A DNA stretch of 39,438 nt, taken from NCBI RefSeq assembly GCF_036985595.1, contig NZ_BTPU01000011.1, positions 1 to 39,438 on the forward strand, given 5' to 3'. The translations under genes and the position numbers were made by a program. This DNA is from Vallitalea maricola (GTDB taxonomy: Bacteria > Bacillota > Clostridia > Lachnospirales > Vallitaleaceae). Below are positions 1-10,097 of this stretch, piece by piece (position 1 is the first letter of the stretch; each line of letters starts with the position of its first letter). The notes below the pieces were generated by a model. The model searched no databases, was not told where the DNA came from, and saw only the letters and a list, made by a program, of their open reading frames with translations.

Positions 1-3000
1 ATGGAACAGCTTCAGGCTTAACAGCACCTAATCCAACAGCTCAATCGGAGGTAATGGTGGATGCTTGGAACAAAGCGAATATTAATCCAGAGGATATACA
101 GTACATTGAAGCACATGGAACAGCTACAGGATTAGGTGATCCCATTGAGATACAAGGCATCAATAAAGCTTTTAGTAGATTTACGGATAAAAAACAGTTT
201 TGTGCTATTGGGTCATCAAAAAGTAATTTAGGACATATGTATGAATGCTCAGGATTAGCTGCATTATTAAAAGTGGTAGCATCCATGAGACATAATACAA
301 TTCCTCCTACAATTAATTTTATGTCACCTAACACGAACATTGATTTTATTAACTCACCTGTCTATGTAAATACGGAAGCAAGAAGTTACATAGATAATGG
401 GAAAAAATACATTGCAGGAGTTAGTGCTTTTGGTTTAAGCGGAACCAATTGCCATGTTGTACTGGAAGCCTATAACAACTGTGAAGAAGAGAATAGTAAG
501 ACTGTTGACAAACCAACACTCATAAGTATAGCTGCAAAATCAGAGTATAGTCTTAAGGCTAAGATTAGGCAGTATTTGAATTATATAAGAGAAAACTATG
601 AAGAAGTTGATTATTATAATTTTTGTTATAATGTCAATCTATATAATGATATCTATGATAGGAGAATAGCCTTTGTCGTAACCAGCAAGGAAGACTTGCT
701 AAGGAAATTAAAACATATTGATAACAATGGATTAAGTGAATACCCAGATCAAAAGATATATTACCACATGATAGTAAGAGATAATAGTGATTATAAGAGC
801 CGAAAAGCTATGTTAAAACAGATGGATGAATTAACAGGTAAGCTTAATGGATTATTAGAGGCTGAGACATTGGAAAGGAAAGTCTTGGAAGAAGTATGTG
901 AGTATTTCGTTTTGGGAGCTACTCCACAATGGGAAAAAATGTATGGAGAATATAAAGGTATGCATATTCATTTGCCAGTATACCCATTCCAACGAACAAG
1001 CCTATGGTTGCCTAAGAAAGTCTACAAGAATAAGAAAAAATTATACTATACCAAAGATTTCCAAATGGAACATATTATGAATGTAAACAATGCTCCAGAA
1101 AATACATTGATTATTGGCTGGGACGAAAGTCAGATAGAAGACCTAAAGCAAGGGGTATTGAAGAAAAAAAGCAATGGAGACACTGTTTTATTAAAAAATG
1201 TCCATGCACTAGAGCAACAAAAGGAAGAAATTGTGGAGAAGATGAAGAAAGATTCTCACATAATATATTCATTATATGAGTGTAATACAGAAGATATGGA
1301 CAATCTTATGATAATGCAGGAGAATAATCTTCATACATTATTATGGTTGGCTAAGCTAATTAATAATAATGAAAATCAGGAAAATGTAAGATTAGTGGTT
1401 CTATCAAAAAATGGTATTAGTATTACTGGTGATGAAGAAGTAATCAATCCTCAAAATACTACAGCATTAGGATTAGGTAAATGTATAAGTAAAGAATTGA
1501 AGAAAATCAAGTTTTGCTTTATTGATTATGATTATGAGACAACACTTGATTATATCATTCAGGAAATAAATTCCAAGAATAAAGAAGAGGTTGTAGTCTA
1601 TCGAAACAATATAAGGTATGTTGAAAGGTTAAAAGAAATTATACCAGCAGGTCAAGACAGTAGTGAATTATTAATTAATTCAGGTGTTTATATTGTTACT
1701 GGAGGATTAGGTGGAATCGGTTATGAGACAGCCAAGAAAATCTGTGAAACAACAAAAGACACTACACTCATAGTTATAGGTCGAAGTGAGCTTGTTACTA
1801 GTGGGGATATTGATCCAGGTCAGGAAAAAATGCTAGAGAAGTATAATAGATATACTACATTGGCTCACTTGTCTAAAAACATAGAATATTACAAAGCTGA
1901 CGTATCTAAATATAATAGAATGGAAGAAATATTAACTACAGTCAGAAATAAATACGGAAAAATAAACGGTGTCATTCATGCAGCTGGAATTGGTGGGGGA
2001 AGATTAATTGAAAGTACCACCGTAGAAGATATTGATGCAATGCTTAAGCCAAAAGTATATGGTACCTGGAATCTGGATCAATTAACTAAAGAAGATAACC
2101 TGGATTTTTTTGTTCTATATTCTTCTATTGCCACTGTTTTCAGTAGTATTGAATTATCCGCTTATACTGCTGCAAACACCTATCTTGATTATTTCTGTCA
2201 ATATAGGAAGGCTAACAGATGTGGTAAGACATATACCATAAATTGGGCAACATGGTCTGAAATAGGTATGTCAGTAGAGCATAATTTTACTGTTGATACA
2301 TTATTCAAGACAATCAAAACCAAAGACGGAATAAAAGGTTTTCTAGATGTTTTAGGATCAGATTATACGAATATAATTATCGGAGAGTTGAATTTTGATA
2401 GTCCAATTGCTTTGATGATGAACAATTATCCTATTAAGTATTCTGAGTATATTATGGATCAATTGGCCGCATTGAAGGATAAGAATAAGAAAAAAAATGT
2501 TACGGATAGGCCAAAGATGATATCAGGTACTGGTGATTCACAGTATAGTGATATCGAAGTTAAGATTGCTCATGCATGTCAAGAAGTATTGGGATATGAA
2601 GAAATTGATATCAATGACAACTTTTTTGAAATGGGTGCGGATTCTATTCTAATGGGACATATTTTCAATATCATAAATGAGTATTATCCAGAAAGGTTAC
2701 AATTAACAGATTTATTTGCTTATCCTAGTGTAAGACAATTATCAGAATATTTAGATTCCAAACAGGATGTAACGTCTAGAAGAGATAAGGAATCAAAAGA
2801 AAGGGTTAATAATGTACCAAAACACTACGGTGAAAAGGACGTTGCTATCATTGGTATAGGAATTGATCTACCTTGTGCGAAAAATATAGATGAATATTGG
2901 GAAATGATTATTAATGGAGTAAGTGTAGTCAGGGAAATACCAGAAGAAAGAGCTAAGGATCTTAGAAAACATTTTCGTTATTTGGGTATGGAGAAAGATG

Positions 3001-6000
3001 ATATTAAATTTAACAAATGTGCTTACTTAGATGAAATAAATAAGTTTGATTATGAACTCTTTAATATGTCACCAAGAGAAGCCAAATTAATTGATCCTAT
3101 CAATAGACTCTTCTTACAGTGTTGTAACAGTGCTATAGAAGATGCAGGATATGGAGGATTGAAAATAAGAGGAAGCAACACAGGTGTTTTTCTAGGTTAT
3201 ACAGCCAATCTAGGTAATTTGTATAGTCGTATTTTGTATGAATTGGATGCAGAATTATTCGGAGAGTCATTACCAGTGAATCAGGTAAGTATGGCAGCAA
3301 GCCGAATTGCTTATGTAAATGATTTGAAAGGACCAACTATGGTTATTGATACAGCTTGTTCATCTTCGTTAGTAGCCATGCATACAGCATGTCAACAAAT
3401 ACGGAGCGGAGAATGCGATATGGCATTGGTTGGAGGAGCATCCATAACCATGTCTCCTTTAGCTGGTGGATTTACAGTTGGATTTGAATCCAGTGAAGAG
3501 AAAACAAGATCTTTTTCAGAAGGTGCTATGGGGACTGCTGTTGGAGAAGGAGTTGGAGCTATCTTATTAAAACCTCTATCAAAAGCTTTGGAGGATAAGG
3601 ATAGTGTATATGGCGTTATTAAAGGAAGTTCTTCCAATCAAGATGGAAGTTCATTCGGTATAGCTGCTCCTAATTACCTTGCTCAATCAGAGGTTATACA
3701 AAAGGCTTGGCTTCAATCGGGAATAGAACCGGAAACAATAAGTTATATTGAAGCCCATGGTACGGGTACAGCGTTAGGTGACCCAATTGAAGTTAAAGGT
3801 ATTACCCATGCTTTCCAAGCTTTCACAGACAAGAAACAGTTCTGTGCATTAGGAACAATTAAACCCAATATAGGACATCTCAATGAAGCATCTGGTATCA
3901 GCGGTATCATTAAAGTACTGTTAATGATGAAGTATAGGGAGTTGCCTCCTACAGTATTTTTCCAAGAGCCTAATCAGAACATTGATTTTATTAATTCACC
4001 TGTATATATGAGTGCTTTGAAAAGAGAGTGGAAGAGAGAAGATACGCCTAGACGAGCTGGAATTACTGGGTTAGGAATGAGTGGAACCAATTGTCATATT
4101 GTTCTTGAGGAACCACCAAAGATTGAATATGAAGAAATGATAGAAGATACTCCTACTCTATTTGTAATTTCGGCGAAATATCAAGAGGGATTGAAAATAC
4201 TAGCACAGAATCTAATACAATGGCTTTGCAGTAATGAAGAAAAGAATCTTTATGATGTACTATATACCCTTGCTACAGGAAGAGGTCACTATAATTATAG
4301 AGTAGGATTTAGGGTTAACAGCATTAGTGAACTTATTTCTTCATTAGAAGCTTACCTTAATGGTGATGATAACCATTATAGAATTCATCAAGGTAAATAT
4401 GCAATTGTTTCTGAAAACAAAAAGGTACGACAAGATTTTGAATTGACAGTGGAAGAACATAAGGCATTGAATCATAAGGCTGAAAAACTATTAGAAGATG
4501 TTACACATAATAGAGATAAACAGAGTATGGAAGAATTGTTGGAAGCGTATACAAAAGGTGCTGATATTGATTGGCTTCAACTTTACAATAAGGAAGGATA
4601 CCACCTCCATCTTCCAACTTATCCTTATAAGAAAGAGTATTGTTGGTTCCCACCTCCTTCTGATCCTGATGAGATAGAGAGTGTTAATTTTGATAGTTTC
4701 TATTACACCATGAAGTGGATAAGAGAAGATTATAGGGAAAGTAATCTTGATGGCAGCCAAACAGGAAAAACCTATTTACTTTTCCATAGCAGTTATTCGG
4801 CTATGCATAATATGAAAGAGCTTCTAACTGAACGAGGAATCAATGTGATTCAGGTATTCCTTGGTCAAACCTATGAGAAGGTTGATGATTCAATCTATAG
4901 AATTAATAATTCTATAGAATCCTGTGTACAATTATTCGAAGCAATTAACTCTTATGATATTGATAAAATAATTCACCTTGCTTCCATAAGTGAAGAGAAC
5001 AATAAGAGAGAAAATGCTAGCATAATGGATAATACAGAATATGAGCAGATTGAAGAGAGTTTAGATAATGGTTTTTATCATATTATTAATCTAATTAAAG
5101 CCATGATAAATACACATTATAGCAAGAATCTTGAATTAATCATTCTGTCACAATGTGCTTATAGTATATCTAAGAAGGAAAAGGTATTATATCCTGAAAA
5201 TGCTGTAGTACTAAGTATTGGTAAGGTTATTGAACAAGAATATCCTAATATTGAGTGTAGAGCAATAGACATACAAGATGCCCAGGATATGCCATTGGCA
5301 GTAGATGAAATTCTTACTAAGGATAGAAAACTTTATCTAGTTGGATTTAGAGAAGGTATAAGATATGTGGAATGCTTTACAGAAGAAACAGTCATGCCAC
5401 AGGGTGATATCATTAGAGAAGATGGTAACTATATAGTCACAGGTGGATTGGGAGATATAGGTATTGAAACCGCAAAATATCTGTCGGTAAAAGGATGTAG
5501 TAGTGTTACCTTACTAGGACGGAGTGGCTTTCTTCCTAGAGAAGAATGGAATTCTCCTGACCTAAGCGATGAGCATAAAAAGAAAGCTGATATCCTAAGA
5601 GAAATTGAAGAAAATGGTGTTAGAGTACTCATTTATGCTGTAGATATTTCGGATTATGAAGGCATGAAACAGGTCTATCAACAGATAAAGGAAGAAGTAG
5701 GTGGGGTTCATGGTATTTTCCACTCAGCTGGAATTGCTGGTGCTGGTTATATACTAAGAAAGGAAAAAGAGGAATTTGCACAGGTATTAGCTCCTAAGGT
5801 GAGAGGAACTTGGATAATTGATCAATTAACTAAGGATGAGAAATTAGATTTTATCATGCTTTATTCTTCGGCAGTTACTTTTTCAGGAGAAGCAGGTCAA
5901 AGTGATTATGTAGGTGCTAACTCTTATTTAGATGCCTTTGTTGATTATCGAAATGCCAGAGGTGACAGAACTTATGTTATTAATTGGGTTTCATGGAAGG

Positions 6001-7973
6001 AAACGGGTATGTCCGTGAGATATGGTATTAATGTGGATACCATTACAAAAGCCATCACTACTTCCCAAGCCATCTATTATCTTGACAGACTGTTACAGAG
6101 TCCGGTGAGAAAAGTAATTATTGGACAGTATAATATCAATGAGAATTTATTAGTTATAAGTGATTATAGCCGAAATAGGATTTCAGAGGATATTCAAGAG
6201 AAGATGGATCATCTAAAGAAAATCTATATGAATAGTCATAAAGGTGATCGTATACTGACTGAAGATGGATTTGAAGTAGCCCAAGTAAAAAAAGGAAAAT
6301 TGTTAATTCTTCCACATAGCGAAAAAACTAGCCATCTAGATATGATAGATGAATTAAACATTGATAATAAAGTGATTTCTAACGACATAGAAGATATACA
6401 GGATAACTTGTGTAAGATATATTCAAAAATATTAGGATACGATGATATTGATATTTATGATAACTTCTTTGAAATGGGTGGAGATTCTATTCTATTAACT
6501 AGGATGCATGGGTATATTGATAACCTATATTCAGATATTGTCAATGTGGCAAATCTCTTTGAATATACATCGATATATACTTTGTCAGAGTTCATTCATG
6601 ATGAATTAATGAAGAAGACAGTTGGGAATGAAGAAAAAGAGGAAACAGGTATCCTAAGTAAATATTTAGATTCCGAGTGGACAGGTGAATTAAGCTACGC
6701 TCAAAAGAGAATGTATGTGGTTTATAAGAGAAGTAAAAATAAAAAGATATACAATAATCCATTCGCATTCAAGTTGCAGAAAATGGAATCCAAAGAAAAT
6801 GCATACCATTGTATTAAGACTCTCATGGATCGACATGATGTCCTTAGAACAAGTTTCTATTTTGATGGTAAATCCATATGTCAAAGGGTTGAAGAAGATA
6901 TTGAACCGGATATATCTTATTATTATCAAGAGGATATAAATGATATTGACTATAATGAATTACTAACAGAATTTAATTTAGGTAAAGCTCCACTCTTTAA
7001 GGTGTCGGTCATTGAACTGGGGAATGGTGGTTGTGTGCTGTTTTTTGATATGCATCATATTATTATTGATGGTTACTCATCTAGTATTATCAATAGAGAG
7101 CTGAACGATATCATAACTGAATCACCATTAGCTGAAGCTACATATCAATATAAACACTATATTGAATATGAGAAAGATTTTGTACAATCAACAGAATATA
7201 AGAAGATGGAAGGATATTGGGATGAACGTTTGAAGGGTTATGTACGAGAAAACTATCTTCAAGATTTTGAGTCCCAGGATAAACAAGACCAATCTGGAAG
7301 TTTTAATCTGACCTTGGATCAAGAACTGATAAATAGCCTTGAAAAAGTAGCTAAAACGAATAATGCTTCGTTATTTGCCATGTTCCTAATGGGTATTAAT
7401 CTAGTAATACATATGTTTGATTCTAGTGAAGACGTAATTGTAGGTGTTCCATGTATAGGACGAGTACATGAGGATGTCATGAATATCGTGGGAATGTTTA
7501 CTAATACTCTTCCAATGAGAAATTATCCAGTGGCAGACAAGCTGTTAAGTGATTTTATTCTTGAGATGAAAAAGAATATTAATAATGATTTAGCCAATCA
7601 ATGCTATCCATATGATAGGATGGTGGAAAAATACAGAAAAACCCATAAGGATGGTAGTTCCAACCTATTTAATATCATGTTCGATTATGAGAGTCCTAAT
7701 ATGGATATTGTAGAAGGAGAAAGAAAAGGTTCTGGAGATATAATCCTTCCAGTCAGCTTTGCTAAATACGATATTGATATACAAATCACCAATAAGAATT
7801 CTTCCTTAGTCATGAAAGTTGATTATTCCAATGAATTTAGTGAAGAAAAGGTTCATGATTTTATTAATAAGTACCTAGCCCTATTAGGTCGTATTACCAA
7901 AATAAAAGAAGAAGAGAAAATAGGTGATATTGTAACTGATGTATTAGAAGGTAAAAATATTATCACCGCTTAG
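1..7973 (+). CDS. Trans-AT-type polyketide synthase, 5'-truncated (KS-KR-ACP-KS-KR-ACP-C)
   Basis: The reading frame is open from base 3, so the gene begins before the window; the first ATG (54) is internal to a KS, because the codons before it read GTASGLTAPNPTAQSEV, a normal ketosynthase stretch. Domain order: end of KS1 (to about 480, with EAHGTATGLGDP and NLGH), linker ending LPVYPFQRTSLW (about 973-1008), KR1 (GGLGGIG near 1699, SS and AYTAAN near 2161), ACP1 (Ser codon 2643), complete KS2 (2838-4110, nucleophile Cys codon 3357 in DTACSSS, then EAHGTGTALGDP and NIGH), linker LPTYPYKKEYCW, KR2 (GGLGDIG near 5443, SDYVGANSY), ACP2 (Ser codon 6486), and a condensation domain with HHIIIDG at 7053-7073. 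No AT lies between KS and KR in either module, so malonyl units should come from a separate acyltransferase, which is not in the window. There is no thioesterase. Both KRs lack the LDD motif and the A-type Trp, so stereochemistry is not predicted. Confidence 0.95.
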   Translation, partial: GTASGLTAPNPTAQSEVMVDAWNKANINPEDIQYIEAHGTATGLGDPIEIQGINKAFSRFTDKKQFCAIGSSKSNLGHMYECSGLAALLKVVASMRHNTIPPTINFMSPNTNIDFINSPVYVNTEARSYIDNGKKYIAGVSAFGLSGTNCHVVLEAYNNCEEENSKTVDKPTLISIAAKSEYSLKAKIRQYLNYIRENYEEVDYYNFCYNVNLYNDIYDRRIAFVVTSKEDLLRKLKHIDNNGLSEYPDQKIYYHMIVRDNSDYKSRKAMLKQMDELTGKLNGLLEAETLERKVLEEVCEYFVLGATPQWEKMYGEYKGMHIHLPVYPFQRTSLWLPKKVYKNKKKLYYTKDFQMEHIMNVNNAPENTLIIGWDESQIEDLKQGVLKKKSNGDTVLLKNVHALEQQKEEIVEKMKKDSHIIYSLYECNTEDMDNLMIMQENNLHTLLWLAKLINNNENQENVRLVVLSKNGISITGDEEVINPQNTTALGLGKCISKELKKIKFCFIDYDYETTLDYIIQEINSKNKEEVVVYRNNIRYVERLKEIIPAGQDSSELLINSGVYIVTGGLGGIGYETAKKICETTKDTTLIVIGRSELVTSGDIDPGQEKMLEKYNRYTTLAHLSKNIEYYKADVSKYNRMEEILTTVRNKYGKINGVIHAAGIGGGRLIESTTVEDIDAMLKPKVYGTWNLDQLTKEDNLDFFVLYSSIATVFSSIELSAYTAANTYLDYFCQYRKANRCGKTYTINWATWSEIGMSVEHNFTVDTLFKTIKTKDGIKGFLDVLGSDYTNIIIGELNFDSPIALMMNNYPIKYSEYIMDQLAALKDKNKKKNVTDRPKMISGTGDSQYSDIEVKIAHACQEVLGYEEIDINDNFFEMGADSILMGHIFNIINEYYPERLQLTDLFAYPSVRQLSEYLDSKQDVTSRRDKESKERVNNVPKHYGEKDVAIIGIGIDLPCAKNIDEYWEMIINGVSVVREIPEERAKDLRKHFRYLGMEKDDIKFNKCAYLDEINKFDYELFNMSPREAKLIDPINRLFLQCCNSAIEDAGYGGLKIRGSNTGVFLGYTANLGNLYSRILYELDAELFGESLPVNQVSMAASRIAYVNDLKGPTMVIDTACSSSLVAMHTACQQIRSGECDMALVGGASITMSPLAGGFTVGFESSEEKTRSFSEGAMGTAVGEGVGAILLKPLSKALEDKDSVYGVIKGSSSNQDGSSFGIAAPNYLAQSEVIQKAWLQSGIEPETISYIEAHGTGTALGDPIEVKGITHAFQAFTDKKQFCALGTIKPNIGHLNEASGISGIIKVLLMMKYRELPPTVFFQEPNQNIDFINSPVYMSALKREWKREDTPRRAGITGLGMSGTNCHIVLEEPPKIEYEEMIEDTPTLFVISAKYQEGLKILAQNLIQWLCSNEEKNLYDVLYTLATGRGHYNYRVGFRVNSISELISSLEAYLNGDDNHYRIHQGKYAIVSENKKVRQDFELTVEEHKALNHKAEKLLEDVTHNRDKQSMEELLEAYTKGADIDWLQLYNKEGYHLHLPTYPYKKEYCWFPPPSDPDEIESVNFDSFYYTMKWIREDYRESNLDGSQTGKTYLLFHSSYSAMHNMKELLTERGINVIQVFLGQTYEKVDDSIYRINNSIESCVQLFEAINSYDIDKIIHLASISEENNKRENASIMDNTEYEQIEESLDNGFYHIINLIKAMINTHYSKNLELIILSQCAYSISKKEKVLYPENAVVLSIGKVIEQEYPNIECRAIDIQDAQDMPLAVDEILTKDRKLYLVGFREGIRYVECFTEETVMPQGDIIREDGNYIVTGGLGDIGIETAKYLSVKGCSSVTLLGRSGFLPREEWNSPDLSDEHKKKADILREIEENGVRVLIYAVDISDYEGMKQVYQQIKEEVGGVHGIFHSAGIAGAGYILRKEKEEFAQVLAPKVRGTWIIDQLTKDEKLDFIMLYSSAVTFSGEAGQSDYVGANSYLDAFVDYRNARGDRTYVINWVSWKETGMSVRYGINVDTITKAITTSQAIYYLDRLLQSPVRKVIIGQYNINENLLVISDYSRNRISEDIQEKMDHLKKIYMNSHKGDRILTEDGFEVAQVKKGKLLILPHSEKTSHLDMIDELNIDNKVISNDIEDIQDNLCKIYSKILGYDDIDIYDNFFEMGGDSILLTRMHGYIDNLYSDIVNVANLFEYTSIYTLSEFIHDELMKKTVGNEEKEETGILSKYLDSEWTGELSYAQKRMYVVYKRSKNKKIYNNPFAFKLQKMESKENAYHCIKTLMDRHDVLRTSFYFDGKSICQRVEEDIEPDISYYYQEDINDIDYNELLTEFNLGKAPLFKVSVIELGNGGCVLFFDMHHIIIDGYSSSIINRELNDIITESPLAEATYQYKHYIEYEKDFVQSTEYKKMEGYWDERLKGYVRENYLQDFESQDKQDQSGSFNLTLDQELINSLEKVAKTNNASLFAMFLMGINLVIHMFDSSEDVIVGVPCIGRVHEDVMNIVGMFTNTLPMRNYPVADKLLSDFILEMKKNINNDLANQCYPYDRMVEKYRKTHKDGSSNLFNIMFDYESPNMDIVEGERKGSGDIILPVSFAKYDIDIQITNKNSSLVMKVDYSNEFSEEKVHDFINKYLALLGRITKIKEEEKIGDIVTDVLEGKNIITA

Positions 7974-7987
7974 TGAGGAGAATGAAT

Positions 7988-8236
7988 ATGAATAGAGATG
8001 AAATTAAAGAAAAACTATTAGAGTATGTTAGAGAGAAGCTTCAGTCAGAAGAGATTACAGAAACAACTCAGCTGGAGTCCATTGAAGAATTTAGTTCCAT
8101 TTTTGTTGTTGAGCTTATATTATTCATAGAAGAAAATTTTGAACTAGAGGTATCTTACGAAGACTATAGTATGGAAAATTATTCAGACGTAACAAGTATT
8201 ATAGATTTAGTTATAAGAAATAAAGAAAAAAGTTAA
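7988..8236 (+). CDS. Free-standing acyl/aminoacyl carrier protein
   Basis: An 82-residue acidic, helical protein shaped like a carrier protein. The phosphopantetheine site is most likely Ser37 in EEFSSIFVVEL, where the usual DSL is SSI; the helix after it (VVELILFIEENFEL) and the end (DVTSIIDLV) fit the family. A longer GTG reading from 7973 is possible, but GAGGAG at 7975-7980 is properly spaced only for the ATG at 7988. The gene follows the PKS stop within 15 bases, so it is translationally linked to it. An aminoacyl-carrier-protein ligase is encoded at 11753. The likely role is therefore to hold an activated amino acid for the PKS's last condensation domain, although a plain ACP role for a trans-acting enzyme is also possible. 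The weak DSL motif lowers certainty slightly. Confidence 0.85.
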   Translation: MNRDEIKEKLLEYVREKLQSEEITETTQLESIEEFSSIFVVELILFIEENFELEVSYEDYSMENYSDVTSIIDLVIRNKEKS

Positions 8237-8249
8237 ATAATTGTATCCC

Positions 8250-8302
8250 AAGCTGTGTTTTTTAATAACATTGGATAGATATTCAACTAAAGAACACAGC
8301 TT
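8250..8302 (+). promoter_or_regulatory. Inverted repeat between carrier-protein and exporter genes
   Basis: A perfect 10-bp inverted repeat (AAGCTGTGTT at 8250-8259, AACACAGCTT at 8293-8302) with a 33-base AT-rich loop fills the 95-base gap between the carrier-protein gene and the first ABC gene. No T-run follows the right arm, so this is not a clear intrinsic terminator. It could stabilise mRNA, act as an attenuator, or be a partial terminator that lowers expression of the exporter relative to the PKS. Confidence 0.5.
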
Positions 8303-8331
8303 ACTAACAACGATAGGTAAGAGGGGTGTAT

Positions 8332-10062
8332 ATGAAAAAAAGAGTAAGTCGTAATATAGCGAGAATATACGGTAAAAGCTATAAAAGAATGCTGGTAATG
8401 GTTTTTATAGGAGCATTTATTGCAGCTTTGTCACAGCTTTTTTATACCTATGAGATAGGTGTTGTTATTGATGTATCAAGTCATGAAGAAATTATTAGAA
8501 ATACTATTTTCATTGGTGCAGCAGTTATCATTAGAGTTCTAACAACCTTCATAAAAAAAAGGATATCTTTTAGAGTAAAGAACAGATTTTTGTACCGATT
8601 AAGGAAAATGGTAGCTGAGAAAATATGCTACTCTGATTATAAAGAACTTGAAGCAACGGATGATAAGAAAATATTATCTATCATGTCTACAGATGTTGAA
8701 GGATTTAAAAAATGGTTTGATACCCTATTTCTGTTAGGAGAATTGCCTATAAAACTGGGATTATGTATTTTATATATATTCTATATGTTTTATACAAGTT
8801 GGACCCTGATTGACTTAGTAGCAATTATAGGTTTATTGCTTATTACTCTATTATTGAATAATATTTGGGCAAAAAGAATATATCCTCTTACCATGAAGGA
8901 AAGAGATAACAAGGGACAAGTAATCAACTATTTCATCAATTCTTTGAATTTCAGAATGATGATTAAGGCATATAATATGGAAAAAAAATTTATGGATGAT
9001 AATAAAATCAAGCTGAGTAACTTAAAAAAATCAGAGCGCAAAACTTACTTGTTTAATAGAATGATGAATTATTATGCTGCTATGAATGGTTATTTTGGAT
9101 TTTTATTAGTGTTGGGGATTGGAGCTAAAAATATCATTAATGGTACATTGCAATTGGGACAATTGGTATCTATGCTTTTTTTAATGGATATAGTTGGACA
9201 AGGAATAACTATTCTTCAATCAATACCTGCTAATTATCAAAATGTTAGAGCATCCATAGATCGAGTAAACAGTATATTAGACTTAAAAGATAATAAAGAG
9301 GAGCAAGAAGAGTTAAAAGAGAATATTAATAACAATAATCCTAGCAATATTGCATATGAAATAAAAAATCTATCTTTTTGCTATACTGATAGTTATATAT
9401 TAAAAAATATTAGTTTTAAGATAAATAAAGGTGAAAAGATAGCTATTGTTGGAAAAAGCGGTTGCGGTAAATCCACTTTATTAAAGCTGTTATGTAATCT
9501 CTATAAACCACAGGAAGGTTCTATAGAATTCATGGGACAGCCTATTAATAATATGAGTAAGAAGAGATATTATGAGAATATAGCTGTAGTCACTCAAGAG
9601 AGTTTTATACTAGATGATACTATTGGCAATAATGTCCGTATAGTTGATGAAAATAAAAAGACAACTGATGTGAAGAGGGCTGTAACTAAGGCACAGTTAA
9701 ATGAATATATAGCTACTTTAGAAAATGGACTAGATACGGTTATTGGTACTGGAAGCCATATGTTATCAAATGGTCAAGACCAAAGGGTTAATATTGCAAG
9801 GGCATTTTTGAAAGATAGCGAGGTTTATATTTGCGATGAGCCCACATCAGCTTTGGACGAAGATAATACTAATAGGATTATGGATATATTTTTGGATGAT
9901 TTAAAAGACAAGACCTTTATTGTAATATGTCATAGTGGAATTGATTTTGAGCGATTTGACCGGGTTTTATTTATAAAAGATGCTGGAATAGCTGGATATG
10001 CGCCACATATGGAACTTATGGAAAAGAATGAAGAGTATGGAATGATGTTTGCAGAAATGTAA
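8332..10062 (+). CDS. ABC exporter half-transporter, degenerate-signature subunit
   Basis: Type IV (exporter-type) ABC protein with an N-terminal membrane domain of about six helices (residues 1-310) and a C-terminal ATPase. Walker A is GKSGCGKST near residue 373; the signature is LSNGQ (normally LSGGQ) near 478; Walker B with its catalytic Glu is YICDEPTSALD near 500; the switch His is in VICHSG. The ATG at 8332 is preferred over a GTG at 8326 because GAGGGG ends only 5 bases before it. The next gene encodes a second, canonical half-transporter, so the two probably form a heterodimer in the inner membrane, with one ATP site weakened by the altered signature. The setting, immediately after the PKS and its carrier protein, suggests export of the product or self-resistance. 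Confidence 0.9.
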   Translation: MKKRVSRNIARIYGKSYKRMLVMVFIGAFIAALSQLFYTYEIGVVIDVSSHEEIIRNTIFIGAAVIIRVLTTFIKKRISFRVKNRFLYRLRKMVAEKICYSDYKELEATDDKKILSIMSTDVEGFKKWFDTLFLLGELPIKLGLCILYIFYMFYTSWTLIDLVAIIGLLLITLLLNNIWAKRIYPLTMKERDNKGQVINYFINSLNFRMMIKAYNMEKKFMDDNKIKLSNLKKSERKTYLFNRMMNYYAAMNGYFGFLLVLGIGAKNIINGTLQLGQLVSMLFLMDIVGQGITILQSIPANYQNVRASIDRVNSILDLKDNKEEQEELKENINNNNPSNIAYEIKNLSFCYTDSYILKNISFKINKGEKIAIVGKSGCGKSTLLKLLCNLYKPQEGSIEFMGQPINNMSKKRYYENIAVVTQESFILDDTIGNNVRIVDENKKTTDVKRAVTKAQLNEYIATLENGLDTVIGTGSHMLSNGQDQRVNIARAFLKDSEVYICDEPTSALDEDNTNRIMDIFLDDLKDKTFIVICHSGIDFERFDRVLFIKDAGIAGYAPHMELMEKNEEYGMMFAEM

Positions 10063-10097
10063 CATATAGTTCTAAACATGAATAATAAGAGAGGTAT

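Noticed and set aside
54..7973. ATG at 54 as the true start of the PKS gene
   Set aside because: The frame is open to the window edge and encodes ketosynthase residues before this ATG.
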